From Streptomyces sp. SBT349 (GTDB lineage Bacteria; Actinomycetota; Actinomycetes; Streptomycetales; Streptomycetaceae), in NCBI RefSeq assembly GCF_001083795.1, contig NZ_LAVK01000035.1:1-33603 (forward strand): DNA of 33,603 nt, given 5' to 3'. How positions within the stretch are numbered: position 1 is the stretch's first letter; each line of letters begins with the position of its first letter. Below the pieces are notes generated by a model. That model had not been told where the DNA came from, made no database searches, and saw only the letters and a list, made by a program, of their open reading frames with translations. The position numbers were made by a program, and so were the translations under genes. Shown piece by piece: positions 24,876 to 33,371 of the stretch.

Positions 24876-24900
24876 CACCGGTACCTGATACGGCCGGTGC
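24876..24900 (+). repeat. 25-bp direct repeat, copy 2, directly before rplQ
   Basis: An exact copy of 24771-24795, ending 18 bp before the rplQ ATG, so it lies in the 5' untranslated region or promoter of rplQ. The 80 bp between copies (24796-24875) hold no gene. The copy next to rplQ is probably the original and the other a duplication. Confidence 0.9.
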
Positions 24901-24918
24901 AGACCGAAGGAGAAGGAC

Positions 24919-25461
24919 ATGCCGACGCCTACCAAGGGTCGCAGGCTGGGTGGCAGCCCCGCCCACGAGCGGATGCTGGTGGCGAACCTGGCCACCGCGC
25001 TCTTCGAGCACGGCCGCATCACCACCACCGTGGCCAAGGCCCGGCGGCTGCGTCCGGTGGCCGAGCGCCTGATCACCAAGGCGAAGAAGGGCGACCTGCA
25101 CAACCGCCGCCAGGTGATGCAGACCATCCGCGACAAGAGCGTGGTCCACACGCTGTTCACGGAGATCGGGCCCAAGTTCGCCAACCGGCCCGGCGGTTAC
25201 ACCCGCATCACCAAGATCGGCCCGCGCCGTGGGGACAACGCCCCCATGGCCGTGATCGAGCTGGTGGAGGCCCTGACCGTGCAGCAGACGGCGGTCGGCG
25301 AGGCCGAGGGCGCCACGCGCCGCGCGGCCAAGGAGGCCGGGCAGAAGGCCGACCTGGAGAAGCAGGCCGAGGCCGGGACCGAGGAGGCCGTCAACGACGC
25401 CCCCGAGGCCGAGGAGGCCAAGGCCGAGGATGCCTCGGGCGAAGAGAAGAAGGACGCCTGA
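24919..25461 (+). CDS. rplQ: 50S ribosomal protein L17 (bL17) with acidic Ala-rich tail
   Basis: A 180-residue L17. The core (1 to about 118) reads [20 protein letters not shown], then [20 protein letters not shown] and [17 protein letters not shown]. About 60 residues of Ala, Glu and Lys follow, typical for actinobacteria and probably disordered. GAAGGAGAAGGAC precedes the ATG. It closes the alpha operon. Confidence 0.97.
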   Translation: MPTPTKGRRLGGSPAHERMLVANLATALFEHGRITTTVAKARRLRPVAERLITKAKKGDLHNRRQVMQTIRDKSVVHTLFTEIGPKFANRPGGYTRITKIGPRRGDNAPMAVIELVEALTVQQTAVGEAEGATRRAAKEAGQKADLEKQAEAGTEEAVNDAPEAEEAKAEDASGEEKKDA

Positions 25462-25480
25462 CGGCGTCGTGTGCCGTAGC

Positions 25481-25521
25481 CCGCTGGGCCTGCCCCCGTT
25501 CGCCGGGGACGGGCCCAGCGG
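25481..25521 (+). terminator. Hairpin between rplQ and truA
   Basis: CCGCTGGGCC (25481-25490) pairs perfectly with GGCCCAGCGG (25512-25521), and an inner CCCC/GGGG pair extends it. It ends the alpha operon, though truA begins only 28 nt later and may be read through. Confidence 0.6.
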
Positions 25522-25549
25522 CGTTTCACCGCCGGAAGGGAAGGCCCTC

Positions 25550-26407
25550 ATGGGTGAGGAACGCGATCTGGTGCCGCCCGGCCACGTCCGGGTGCGGCTG
25601 GATCTGTCGTACGAGGGGGGCGGGTTCTCCGGCTGGGCGCGGCAGGAGGGGCGGCGCACCGTGCAGGGGGAGCTGGAGGAGGCGCTGCGGGTCGTCGCGC
25701 GGCTTCCCGAGCGGCCCGAGCTGACCGTGGCCGGGCGGACGGACGCGGGGGTGCACGCGCGGGGGCAGGTCGCGCATGTGGACCTGCCGGAGGCCGTGTG
25801 GGCGGAGCAGGAGGACCGGCTGGTCCGCAGGCTCGCCGGGCGGCTGCCGCACGATGTGCGGGTGTGGCGGGGGGGGGGGGCCCCGCCGTACTTCAACGCC
25901 CGCTTCTCCGCGGTCTGGCGGCGTTACGCGTACCGCGTGAGCGACCACCCGGGCGGCGTCGACCCGTTGCTGCGCGGGCATGTGCTGTGGCACAACTGGC
26001 CGCTGGACATCGCCGCCATGAACGCCGCGTCGCTGCGGCTGCTCGGCGAGCACGACTTCGCCGCGTTCTGCAAGCGGCGCGAGGGCGCGACCACCATCCG
26101 CGCGCTGCGGGACCTGCGGTGGGACCGGCGGCCGGACGGCATCGTCGAGGGCACGGTGCGGGCCGACGCGTTCTGCCACAACATGGTGCGTTCCCTCGTG
26201 GGCGCCCTGCTGTTCGTGGGGGACGGGCACCGGCCGCCGCAGTGGCCCTCGGCGGTGATGGCGGCCGGGGTGCGCGACTCGGCGGTGCATGTGGTGCGCC
26301 CGCACGGGCTGACGCTGGAGGAGGTGGCCTACCCGCCGGCCGCCGAGCTCGCGGCGCGCAACGTCCAGGCGCGCCGCCGCCGCACGCTCGCCGACGTCGA
26401 GGGCTGA
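25550..26407 (+). CDS. truA: tRNA pseudouridine(38-40) synthase TruA
   Basis: A 285-residue enzyme making pseudouridine at positions 38-40 of the tRNA anticodon arm. The catalytic Asp65 lies in [10 protein letters not shown] (61-70); [20 protein letters not shown] and [13 protein letters not shown] are family features. I chose ATG at 25550 behind GGAAGGGAAGG; a start 40 codons earlier would run through the terminator hairpin. A tract of 12 consecutive G at 25869-25880 codes for Arg-Gly-Gly-Gly around residues 107-110. The frame is intact, but the tract is prone to slippage or sequencing error. Confidence 0.95.
   Translation: MGEERDLVPPGHVRVRLDLSYEGGGFSGWARQEGRRTVQGELEEALRVVARLPERPELTVAGRTDAGVHARGQVAHVDLPEAVWAEQEDRLVRRLAGRLPHDVRVWRGGGAPPYFNARFSAVWRRYAYRVSDHPGGVDPLLRGHVLWHNWPLDIAAMNAASLRLLGEHDFAAFCKRREGATTIRALRDLRWDRRPDGIVEGTVRADAFCHNMVRSLVGALLFVGDGHRPPQWPSAVMAAGVRDSAVHVVRPHGLTLEEVAYPPAAELAARNVQARRRRTLADVEG
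25869..25880 (+). repeat. Homopolymer tract of 12 G inside truA
   Basis: Twelve G followed by CCCC, in frame within truA at a spot that is poorly conserved in the family. A change of one base would truncate or scramble the last two-thirds of TruA. Confidence 0.9.
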
Positions 26408-26417
26408 GGGGCAGCAG

Positions 26418-26443
26418 GCCGGGCCCGAGACGCGGGCCCCGGC
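26418..26443. terminator. Bidirectional hairpin between convergent truA and membrane protein gene
   Basis: GCCGGG-CCCG (26418-26427) pairs with CGGG-CCCCGGC (26433-26443) with a single bulged base. It sits between the truA stop and the stop of the minus-strand gene and can serve both. Confidence 0.6.
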
Positions 26444-27307
26444 TCAGTCCTGGCTGTTCTGCCGCTCCTCGACCAGGGCGCTGGCGGAGGCGGACGCCTG
26501 CGCCTCGCCGCGCTGGATGATGCGGGCGAACGCGTGGTCGTTGCCGTCGCGGGCGGCCTGCTGGGCGGGGGTGCCCTCGCCGCTGTCGGGGGAGCCGTCG
26601 GCGTTCCCCGCGATGGTGAAGTAGGTGTAGCGCCCGACCTGGTTGGTCGTGGTGCGGCAGCCGCCCTGCTGGCAGAACGTGGGGGCCTCGCCGCCGGTGA
26701 GGGCCAGCAGGTTCCCCGTGGCGGCCTCGCGCGCGGCCACCGCGTCCTCCTCCGTGGGGAACTGCGCCACGCCCACCGTGACGGCGACCCCGCCGCCGGT
26801 GTAGGTGGCGCGCAGCAGGCCGGCGCAGCCGTGGTCGGCCAGGGCGGTGCCCAGCTCGGGGCTGGCGGCCTCGGCGCAGTCGGTGGCGGCGTGGGTGGCG
26901 GCCTTGGCGTAGGACCTGTCCTCGATCTCCATCGTGTCGCCGGCCCAGAACTCGCCCGGCTCGAACGGCGCGAGGTCCTTGTCGGCGTCCGAGATGAACT
27001 CGCGGGGCTGGGGCAGCGGCGGGAGCGTCGTCTCGCCGAACGACGGCTCGCCCCCGGGGGTCTCGGACGGGTCGGGCAGGCTGGAGGAGCCGCCGTCGGC
27101 CGACGGCTCGCCGTCGTCGCCGCTCTGGCTCACGATGGCGAACGCCACGACCGCGCCGACCACCACGGTGGCCAGCGCCGAGATGATGATCGTCGTGGTC
27201 CGCTTCCGGCCGCGGCGGCGCTCGGCGTCGGCGGCCAGAGCGTTCCAGTCCGGTGTGTTCGATCCCCCGGGGACCCAGTTTCCTGGTCCCCCCTGCCCAT
27301 GACTCAT
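26444..27307 (-). CDS. Membrane-anchored extracytoplasmic protein of unknown function
   Basis: A 287-residue protein. A short cytoplasmic N-terminus with RRRGRKR precedes one membrane helix at about 38-60 (TTIIISALATVVVGAVVAFA). Next comes a Gly/Ser/Pro/Glu-rich linker of about 45 residues and a folded domain with four cysteines (DCAEAASPELGTALADHGC, then FCQQGGC) that could form two disulfides outside the cell. I chose the ATG at 27307 because the protein then starts MSHGQGGPGNW like other actinomycete proteins of this kind; an ATG 23 codons earlier is less likely. Conserved position between truA and rplM is known in Streptomyces, but I know no function. Confidence 0.75.
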   Translation of the reverse strand: MSHGQGGPGNWVPGGSNTPDWNALAADAERRRGRKRTTTIIISALATVVVGAVVAFAIVSQSGDDGEPSADGGSSSLPDPSETPGGEPSFGETTLPPLPQPREFISDADKDLAPFEPGEFWAGDTMEIEDRSYAKAATHAATDCAEAASPELGTALADHGCAGLLRATYTGGGVAVTVGVAQFPTEEDAVAAREAATGNLLALTGGEAPTFCQQGGCRTTTNQVGRYTYFTIAGNADGSPDSGEGTPAQQAARDGNDHAFARIIQRGEAQASASASALVEERQNSQD

Positions 27308-27410
27308 GCCGCGAAGCTTATCGGTCCGGGAGGGCCCCAAAAACGGCTGGGATATTGCGCCTCGGCCACGGCACAATCACTCCCGAGACTCGGTCCGGGA
27401 GGTGCCCAGG

Positions 27411-29051
27411 GTGGGACATGTGGAGGCCGCGCACCTGGAGTACGACCTGCCCGACGGGCGGGTGCTGCTGGACGACGTGTCCTTCCGGGTGGGCGAGGGC
27501 GACGCGGCGGCGCTGGTCGGGGCGAACGGGGCGGGCAAGACGACGCTGCTGCGGCTGATCTCCGGCGAGCTCAAACCCCGCTCGGGGACCGTCACGGTCA
27601 GCGGGGGCCTCGGCGTGATGCCGCAGTTCGTGGGCAGCGTGCGCGACGAGCGGACCGTGCGCGACCTGCTGGTGTCGGTGGCGCAGCCGCGCATCCGGGA
27701 GGCGGCGCTCGCCGTGGACGCGGCGGAGCTGGCCGTGATGACGGAGGACGACGAGGCGGCGCAGCTCGCGTACGCGCAGGCGCTCGCCGACTGGGCCGAG
27801 GCGCGCGGGTACGAGGCCGAGACGGTCTGGGACATGTGCACCACCGCCGCGCTGAAGACGCCGTACGAACGCGCCCAGTGGCGCGAGGTCCGCACGCTGT
27901 CGGGCGGGGAGCAGAAGCGTCTGGTGCTGGAGGCGCTGCTGCGCGGCGCCGACGAGGTGCTGCTGCTCGACGAGCCCGACAACTACCTGGACGTGCCGGG
28001 CAAGCGGTGGCTTGAGGACCGGCTGCGCGAGACGCGGAAGACGGTGCTGTTCGTCAGCCACGACCGGGAGCTGCTGGCGCGGGCGGCGCGGAAGATCATC
28101 AGCGTGGAGCCGGGGCCCGCGGGCTCGGACGTGTGGCAGCACGGCGGGAGCTTCGCGACGTACCACGAGGCGCGCGAGCGGCGGTTCGAGCGGTTCGAGG
28201 AGCTGAGGCGCCGCTGGGACGAGAAGCGGGCCCAGCTCAAGCGGCTGGTCGTCGACATGAGGCAGTACGCGGCGCGCAGCGACGAGATGGCCTCGCGGTA
28301 CAAGGCGGCGCAGACGCGGCTGCGGAGGTTCGAGGAGGCGGGGCCGCCGCAGGAGCCGCCGCGCAGGCAGGACATCCGGATGCGGCTGCGGGGCGGGCGG
28401 ACCGGGGTGCGGGCGTTCACCTGCCAGGGCCTGGAGCTGACCGGGCTGATGGAGCCGTTCGACCTGGAGGTGTTCTACGGCGAGCGGGTCGCGGTGCTGG
28501 GGGCCAACGGGTCGGGCAAGTCGCACTTCCTGCGGCTGCTCGCGGGCGAGGACGTCGCGCACACCGGCGGCTGGCGGGCGGGTGCCCGCGTCGTTCCCGG
28601 GTACTTCGCGCAGACGCACGCGCACCCGGAGCTGGCGGGCAGGACGCTGCTCGACATCCTGTGGAAGGAGCACGCGCTCGACCGGGGCGGGGCGACCTCG
28701 GCGCTGCGCCGGTACGAGATGGACCGGCAGGCGCTCCAGCCGTTCGACCGGCTCTCGGGCGGGCAGCAGGCGCGGTTCCAGATCCTGCTGCTGGAGCTGG
28801 CCGGGGCGACGGCGCTGCTGCTGGACGAGCCGACCGACAACCTGGACCTGGAGAGCGCCGAGGCGTTGCAGGAGGGGCTCGCCGCGTTCGAGGGAACGGT
28901 GCTCGCGGTGACGCACGACCGGTGGTTCGCCCGGTCGTTCGACCGCTTTCTGGTGTTCGGCGCGGGCTCGGGCGTCCGCTCGCGCGGAGGCCCGGGGAGG
29001 GTGCGGGAGACGGCGGAGCCGGTGTGGGACGAGGAGCGGGCGGTGCGGTAG
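27411..29051 (+). CDS. ABC-F family ATPase (duplicated nucleotide-binding domains, no membrane domain)
   Basis: A 546-residue soluble protein. NBD1 has Walker A GANGAGKT (37-44), signature LSGGEQ (163-168) and Walker [12 protein letters not shown] (184-194). NBD2 has GANGSGKS (364-371), LSGGQQ (448-453), [11 protein letters not shown] and switch THDR (501-504). A charged helical linker (about 250-310) joins them. ABC-F proteins act on the ribosome, as translation factors or antibiotic protection proteins. Both Walker B extensions differ from the usual DEPTNHLD. I chose GTG at 27411, 8 nt after GGGAGG at 27397-27402. Location beside rplM suggests housekeeping rather than resistance, but this is inference. 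Confidence 0.88.
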   Translation: MGHVEAAHLEYDLPDGRVLLDDVSFRVGEGDAAALVGANGAGKTTLLRLISGELKPRSGTVTVSGGLGVMPQFVGSVRDERTVRDLLVSVAQPRIREAALAVDAAELAVMTEDDEAAQLAYAQALADWAEARGYEAETVWDMCTTAALKTPYERAQWREVRTLSGGEQKRLVLEALLRGADEVLLLDEPDNYLDVPGKRWLEDRLRETRKTVLFVSHDRELLARAARKIISVEPGPAGSDVWQHGGSFATYHEARERRFERFEELRRRWDEKRAQLKRLVVDMRQYAARSDEMASRYKAAQTRLRRFEEAGPPQEPPRRQDIRMRLRGGRTGVRAFTCQGLELTGLMEPFDLEVFYGERVAVLGANGSGKSHFLRLLAGEDVAHTGGWRAGARVVPGYFAQTHAHPELAGRTLLDILWKEHALDRGGATSALRRYEMDRQALQPFDRLSGGQQARFQILLLELAGATALLLDEPTDNLDLESAEALQEGLAAFEGTVLAVTHDRWFARSFDRFLVFGAGSGVRSRGGPGRVRETAEPVWDEERAVR

Positions 29052-29074
29052 AGGTCCGCGGGGGCCCGGCCGTT

Positions 29075-29104
29075 TTGACCCCGCGCGGGCCAGGGCAGTA
29101 CTCT
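29075..29104 (+). promoter_or_regulatory. Promoter of rplM-rpsI
   Basis: TTGACC (29075-29080), 18-nt spacer and TACTCT (29099-29104): a close match to the vegetative consensus. It predicts a leader of about 180 nt before the rplM GTG. Confidence 0.65.
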
Positions 29105-29110
29105 GCAACG

Positions 29111-29293
29111 TCGAATAGAAAAATAATGCGTATGGCTTGCTCGATCTCACGAGAGGGGCCTGCGCCGGTCCACCAGGATGGTTGCTGGCGGCCGGCACCC
29201 GGTTTGCGTCACCGGTGTGCGGCCTGTGTCGGCATGCTCGCCGGGTGGCCTTGTCCAGGATCCCGATCTCTGAAGAAGCGAAGGCTACGACCC
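29111..29293 (+). promoter_or_regulatory. Untranslated leader of rplM with an AT-rich start
   Basis: The leader opens with an unusually AT-rich patch (29112-29136, including AGAAAAATAATG) in a GC-rich genome. GC-rich sequence with several CCGG-containing inverted repeats follows (for example 29190-29226). No ORF is supported. Length suits autogenous control by L13 or S9, but no known motif is recognised. Confidence 0.35.
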
Positions 29294-29737
29294 GTGCGTA
29301 CGTTCAGCCCCAAGCCCGGCGACATTCAGCGTCAGTGGCACGTCATCGACGCGGCCGATGTCGTCCTGGGCCGCCTGGCCTCCCAGGCCGCCACCCTTTT
29401 GCGGGGCAAGCACAAGCCGGTCTACGCACCCCACGTCGACACCGGTGACTTCGTCGTCATCATCAACGCCGACAAGGTGCACCTGTCCGGCAACAAGGCG
29501 ACACAGAAGCTGGCCTACCGGCACTCCGGCTACCCGGGCGGCCTGCGGTCCGTCCGGTACGAGGACCTGCTGAAGAACAACCCGGAGAAGGCGGTCGAGA
29601 AGGCCGTCAAGGGCATGCTCCCGAAGAACACCCTCGGCCGGCAGATGTTCTCCAAGCTGAAGGTCTACGCGGGCCCCGAGCACCCGCACGCCGCTCAGCG
29701 GCCCGTCCCGTTCGAGATCATCCAGGTCGCGCAGTAG
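29294..29737 (+). CDS. rplM: 50S ribosomal protein L13 (uL13)
   Basis: A 147-residue L13, an early 50S assembly protein. It starts at GTG with [20 protein letters not shown], continues [20 protein letters not shown] and has [20 protein letters not shown]. Length matches Streptomyces L13. It is cotranscribed with rpsI, 45 nt downstream. Confidence 0.98.
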   Translation: MRTFSPKPGDIQRQWHVIDAADVVLGRLASQAATLLRGKHKPVYAPHVDTGDFVVIINADKVHLSGNKATQKLAYRHSGYPGGLRSVRYEDLLKNNPEKAVEKAVKGMLPKNTLGRQMFSKLKVYAGPEHPHAAQRPVPFEIIQVAQ

Positions 29738-29782
29738 TCCCGGCCACCACCGCCTAAGACGAAAGAGAATCTGAGGAGAATC

Positions 29783-30292
29783 GTGGCCGAGACCACCCCT
29801 GAGACGCTGGACGCCGAGGTCCCCGAGGTCGAGGAGTACACGACCGAGAGCACTCCCGAGGAGTTCGCCGACGGCGAGGCGCTGTCGGCCCGCTTCGGCG
29901 ACCCGCAGCCGGGCGCCGGCACCGGCCGGCGGAAGAACGCGATCGCCCGCGTGCGCATCATCCCGGGCAACGGCACGTGGAAGATCAACGGCCGCACCCT
30001 GGAGGGGTACTTCCCGAACAAGGTGCACCAGCAGTCCGTCAACGAGCCCTTCAAGGTGCTCGAGCTCGACGAGCGCTACGACGTCGTCGCCCGCATCTCC
30101 GGTGGCGGCATTTCGGGCCAGGCGGGTGCACTGCGCCTCGGCGTGGCCCGCGCGCTCAACGAGGCGGACGTCGACAACAACCGCGCCCCGCTGAAGAAGG
30201 CCGGCTTCCTGACCCGCGACGCCCGTGCGGTGGAGCGGAAGAAGGCCGGTCTGAAGAAGGCTCGCAAGGGGACGCAGTACAGCAAGCGCTAA
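29783..30292 (+). CDS. rpsI: 30S ribosomal protein S9 (uS9) with acidic N-terminal extension
   Basis: A 169-residue S9. About 45 acidic residues ([20 protein letters not shown]) precede the core [20 protein letters not shown]. The C-terminal [12 protein letters not shown] ends in the conserved SKR that touches P-site tRNA. GTG at 29783 follows GAGGAG at 29773-29778. The extension is an actinomycete feature. Confidence 0.98.
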   Translation: MAETTPETLDAEVPEVEEYTTESTPEEFADGEALSARFGDPQPGAGTGRRKNAIARVRIIPGNGTWKINGRTLEGYFPNKVHQQSVNEPFKVLELDERYDVVARISGGGISGQAGALRLGVARALNEADVDNNRAPLKKAGFLTRDARAVERKKAGLKKARKGTQYSKR

Positions 30293-30315
30293 CCCGGTCG
30301 GGATCTTTTTGCTGA

Positions 30316-30355
30316 CGCCCCGACAGCACTTCCGTGCTGTCGGGGCGCTCTTTTT
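30316..30355 (+). terminator. Intrinsic terminator of rplM-rpsI
   Basis: CGCCCCGACAGCAC (30316-30329) pairs perfectly with GTGCTGTCGGGGCG (30334-30347) around TTCC, followed by CTCTTTTT (30348-30355). A 14-bp stem with a U-tract is the clearest terminator in the window. Confidence 0.92.
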
Positions 30356-30413
30356 ATAGGGTTAACGCGACTGGCTCTACGCGCTGCACCTGGGAAAGCT
30401 CGGAGGAAATACA

Positions 30414-31772
30414 GTGGGACGACTCTTCGGCACGGACGGCGTGCGCGGCGTCGCCAATGCGGATCTCACGGCCGAGATGGCCCTCGGCCTCTCGGTCGCC
30501 GCGGCGAGTGTGCTCGCCGGAACGGGGAATGTGTCCGGCCACCGGCCGCTGGCGGTGGTGGGGCGCGACCCTCGGGCGTCCGGGGAGTTCCTGGAGGCGG
30601 CCGTGGTGGCGGGCCTCGCCAGCGCGGGCGTGGACGTGCTGCGGGTGGGCGTGCTGCCGACCCCGGCGGTCGCGTACCTGACGGGTTCGCTGGGGGCGGA
30701 CTTCGGCGTGATGCTGTCCGCCTCGCACAACCCGATGCCGGACAACGGCATCAAGTTCTTCGCGCGGGGCGGTCACAAGCTGGCCGACGACCTGGAGGAC
30801 CGGGTCGAGGCGGCCTACTGGGAGCACGAGGGGGGCGCGCCGTGGGAGCGCCCGGTGGGCGCGGGGGTCGGCCGGGTCACCGAGTACGGCGAGGGCTTCG
30901 ACCGCTATGTGGCGCACCTGGTGGGCGTGTTGCCGAACCGCCTCGACGGGCTGAAGGTGGTCATCGACGCGGCCCACGGGGCGGCCTCGCGGGTGGCGCC
31001 CGAGGCGTTCGCGCGGGCGGGCGCGGACGTGGTGACGATCGGCGCGGAGCCGGACGGGCTGAACATCAACGACGGCTACGGCTCGACGCACCTGGACGCG
31101 TTGCGGGCGGCGGTCCCGGCGCACGGGGCCGACCTGGGCATCGCGGTGGACGGGGACGCGGACCGCTGCCTGGCCGCCGACGGCGGCGGCGGCGAGGTGG
31201 ACGGCGATCAGATCCTGGCGGTGCTCGGCGTCGCGATGCGAGACGCGGGGACGCTGCGGCAGGACACGGTGGTGGCCACGGTGATGTCGAACCTCGGGTT
31301 CGCGCTGGCCATGGAGCGCGAGGGGCTGCGGCTGCGGCAGACGGCGGTGGGCGACCGGTATGTGCTGGAGGAGATGAAACGCGGCGGCTTCTCGCTCGGC
31401 GGCGAGCAGTCGGGGCACGTCATCGTCCTCGACCACGCGACGACGGGCGACGGCACGCTGACGGGGCTGCTGCTGGCGGCCCGCGTGGCGGCGACGAGCC
31501 GGCCGCTGACGGAGCTGGCGCGGGTGATGGAACGGCTGCCGCAGGTGCTGATCAACGTGCGGGACGTCGACAAGGCGCGGGTGGCGGACAGCAGGGAACT
31601 GGCGGAGGCGGTGGCCGAGGCGGAGCGGGTGCTCGGGGAGACGGGCCGCGTGCTGCTGCGGCCCTCGGGGACGGAGCCGCTGGTGCGGGTGATGGTCGAG
31701 GCCGCCGACCCGGCCCAGGCGAGGGCGGTCGCATCCGGCCTGGCGGACGCGGTGAAGTCGACGCTGGGCTGA
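30414..31772 (+). CDS. glmM: Phosphoglucosamine mutase
   Basis: A 452-residue enzyme converting glucosamine-6-phosphate to glucosamine-1-phosphate for UDP-GlcNAc and cell wall synthesis. The phosphoserine loop SASHNP contains Ser104. The metal loop DGDADR is at 246-251, the sugar-binding GEQSGH at 330-335 and the phosphate-binding [11 protein letters not shown] at 416-426. GTG at 30414 follows GGAGG at 30402-30406. It follows the rpsI terminator, so has its own promoter or read-through. A complete IS lies 76 bp after its stop and leaves the gene intact. Confidence 0.97.
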   Translation: MGRLFGTDGVRGVANADLTAEMALGLSVAAASVLAGTGNVSGHRPLAVVGRDPRASGEFLEAAVVAGLASAGVDVLRVGVLPTPAVAYLTGSLGADFGVMLSASHNPMPDNGIKFFARGGHKLADDLEDRVEAAYWEHEGGAPWERPVGAGVGRVTEYGEGFDRYVAHLVGVLPNRLDGLKVVIDAAHGAASRVAPEAFARAGADVVTIGAEPDGLNINDGYGSTHLDALRAAVPAHGADLGIAVDGDADRCLAADGGGGEVDGDQILAVLGVAMRDAGTLRQDTVVATVMSNLGFALAMEREGLRLRQTAVGDRYVLEEMKRGGFSLGGEQSGHVIVLDHATTGDGTLTGLLLAARVAATSRPLTELARVMERLPQVLINVRDVDKARVADSRELAEAVAEAERVLGETGRVLLRPSGTEPLVRVMVEAADPAQARAVASGLADAVKSTLG

Positions 31773-31794
31773 GGTGGCCTGCGGGTGGCCTGCG
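31773..31794 (+). repeat. Two tandem copies of an 11-bp sequence after glmM
   Basis: GGTGGCCTGCG at 31773-31783 is repeated exactly at 31784-31794, beginning just after the glmM stop. Probably a slippage duplication. Confidence 0.8.
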
Positions 31795-31838
31795 GCCGGC
31801 TTGGCGGTGTGGCCGTTCGTGGCTGGGGCGGTTTCCGA

Positions 31839-31848
31839 TGCTTTAGGC
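31839..31848 (+). repeat. Target site duplication, left copy
   Basis: TGCTTTAGGC immediately outside the left inverted repeat, identical to 33356-33365. Ten bp is within the range made by IS4-family transposases. Confidence 0.92.
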
Positions 31849-31868
31849 CAAGGCCGTGAAGTTAGGGG
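31849..31868 (+). repeat. Left terminal inverted repeat of the IS4 element
   Basis: CAAGGCCGTGAAGTTAGGGG, the exact inverse of 33336-33355. The transposase stop codon lies inside it (31862-31864, complement of TTA). Beyond 20 bp both ends continue as imperfect G/T-rich versus C/A-rich sequence. Confidence 0.93.
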
Positions 31869-33295
31869 GGGTGTGGGGGTGTGAAGAGGTTGATGCTGAC
31901 GGTGGCTTTGTAGGTGCGGCGGTCGACTTTGAGGCTTTTGTAGGCGTATCGGGAGAGGGGGCGTTTGACGGCGCGGGGGCTGAGCCGGAGACGGCGGGGT
32001 GGCATGAGGGTCTCCAGTACGGCCCTTCCGATGGCGCCGACGAGGTCGATGGTGGTGTCTGCGATGACTCCGGCGGCCTGGACGACCTGGTCACGGGCGG
32101 TGTGCAGAGCGGTGGAGAAACTGCACCGGTCCGGGTCGGTGCCGCTCGTTGTGGCCGCGTCGGCGATGGCGATCCGGATCGCCTGGTAGGCGGTCAGCAG
32201 CGCGTAGATCTCCTGGGCGATGCCGGGCCAGGTCCGCGAGCGCAGAACGCGGCGCCCGAGCATCGACTTCTTGATCTCGAAGAAGGCCGACTCCACTTCC
32301 CACCGCTCGTGATACAGCCTGACCAGCTCGAACGCCGGATGGGCACGGTGGTCGAGCAGCGTGGTGGCCAGCCGGTAGACGCCGGTGCGCTGCCCGGTAC
32401 TGGTGGCGATGGTGATCTCGCAGGCCACGATACGGACCTCGACGCCGCCGATCACGGAGAGGTGGGAGCCGTCGGGGAACGTCCGCAGGACGGGCGGCCG
32501 GCGGGCGCCGGTGAGGCGCGCGAGGAAGTCCGCCCGGGTGCCGGCGACGGTTGCCAGGAAGTCGTTGGTCGAAAACCCCCGGTCCAGCAGCACGATCATG
32601 CCCGCGTGCAGGGAGCGTGCCAGGCGGCGGCCCAGCACCACCTCGCCGGGCTTGCGGGGCCCGAAGACGGCGTCGACGACCGCCCGGGTGCCGCAGGCGA
32701 CCAGAGCCACCAGCAGGACCTGCGGGTAACCGGAAGCCGCGGTGTACTGGTTGGACACCCCGCCCAGCCGGGCGCGGACGGTTTCGTCGTCGGCGACATC
32801 GAGATGGGTGCCGTCGATCGCGACGACGAGCAGACCCCTGAAGCGTGCCCCGGCGGTACGGATCGCGCCGGCCGGACCCCGCAGCACGTCGAACAGGGCC
32901 CGCAGCGGGCGCACCCCGAGCCGGCACCGGGCATGCCACAACCCGGTCGCACTGATCTTCACCACCGGCAGCCCGGCCAGGCCACCGGTGACCCTGCGCC
33001 ACACCTCGCGATAGCCGCACTCCTCGAACAAAGCGGCGGCCAGCAGCAGGTAGACCACCACCCGCGCAGGCAGCTTCCGCAACCGCTGCTGCGTCGCACC
33101 GCACTCGGCAAGCACCGCATCGACCAGCTCGAACGGCACGACCTGCGTCAACTCACCCACATGCCCCGGCGCGAAAAGCCCTTCGGCCACCCTGACCACG
33201 CGCGTGATGGCAGACTGTCCGGACAGCGGAGCCTCCGGTGTGTGAACGGCTTGTCTTGGCGGACCAGCCAGTTCTACCGGGGCTCCGCTCCCCAC
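31862..33295 (-). CDS. IS4 family transposase
   Basis: A 477-residue DDE transposase. The N-terminal IS4 domain covers about 28-140 (ITRVVRVAEGLFAPGHVGEL). Catalytic residues are Asp161 (VVAIDGTHLD), Asp238 (VLLDRGFSTN) and Glu335, within the YREK signature Tyr328-x2-Arg331-x3-Glu335-x6-Lys342 (YHERWEVESAFFEIK). The protein ends within the left inverted repeat with FTPPHPP. GTG at 33295 is the only start that keeps the N-terminal domain; it lies 60 bp inside the right end. No frameshift is seen. Confidence 0.93.
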   Translation of the reverse strand: MGSGAPVELAGPPRQAVHTPEAPLSGQSAITRVVRVAEGLFAPGHVGELTQVVPFELVDAVLAECGATQQRLRKLPARVVVYLLLAAALFEECGYREVWRRVTGGLAGLPVVKISATGLWHARCRLGVRPLRALFDVLRGPAGAIRTAGARFRGLLVVAIDGTHLDVADDETVRARLGGVSNQYTAASGYPQVLLVALVACGTRAVVDAVFGPRKPGEVVLGRRLARSLHAGMIVLLDRGFSTNDFLATVAGTRADFLARLTGARRPPVLRTFPDGSHLSVIGGVEVRIVACEITIATSTGQRTGVYRLATTLLDHRAHPAFELVRLYHERWEVESAFFEIKKSMLGRRVLRSRTWPGIAQEIYALLTAYQAIRIAIADAATTSGTDPDRCSFSTALHTARDQVVQAAGVIADTTIDLVGAIGRAVLETLMPPRRLRLSPRAVKRPLSRYAYKSLKVDRRTYKATVSINLFTPPHPP

Positions 33296-33335
33296 GTCAC
33301 GCGATCCACCAGATCACACCCCACCCACACCCACA

Positions 33336-33355
33336 CCCCTAACTTCACGGCCTTG
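33336..33355 (-). repeat. Right terminal inverted repeat of the IS4 element
   Basis: The reverse complement of 31849-31868 over 20 bp without mismatch. It lies upstream of the transposase gene, so the transposase promoter must lie between here and 33295. Confidence 0.93.
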
Positions 33356-33365
33356 TGCTTTAGGC
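33356..33365 (+). repeat. Target site duplication, right copy
   Basis: TGCTTTAGGC, identical to 31839-31848. It is followed after 6 bp by the palindromic element at 33372-33477. Confidence 0.92.
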
Positions 33366-33371
33366 AGCCAC

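Larger units (their letters stand above)
31849..33355 (-). mobile_element. Complete IS4-family insertion sequence, 1507 bp
   Basis: The element is bounded by perfect 20-bp inverted repeats (31849-31868 and 33336-33355), flanked by identical 10-bp target duplications, and carries one transposase gene on the minus strand that fills nearly the whole length. The catalytic residues are all present. Exact duplications and an intact gene indicate a recent insertion that is probably still mobile. It landed in the intergenic region 76 bp after glmM and disrupted no gene I can recognise. Confidence 0.93.

Noticed and set aside
24771..24900. A CRISPR array from the repeated 25-bp unit
   Set aside because: Only two copies, spaced 80 bp, and no cas genes nearby.
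27318..29198. A 626-codon minus-strand frame opposite the ABC-F gene
   Set aside because: Composition is Arg/Pro/Leu/His-rich with no motif, while the plus strand has complete Walker and signature motifs.
32091..33104. A second long minus-strand frame inside the IS, which could suggest a two-frame transposase
   Set aside because: The 477-residue frame alone contains every IS4 catalytic residue in order, and the alternative frame is a plain Arg/Gly/Pro shadow. No frameshift is needed.
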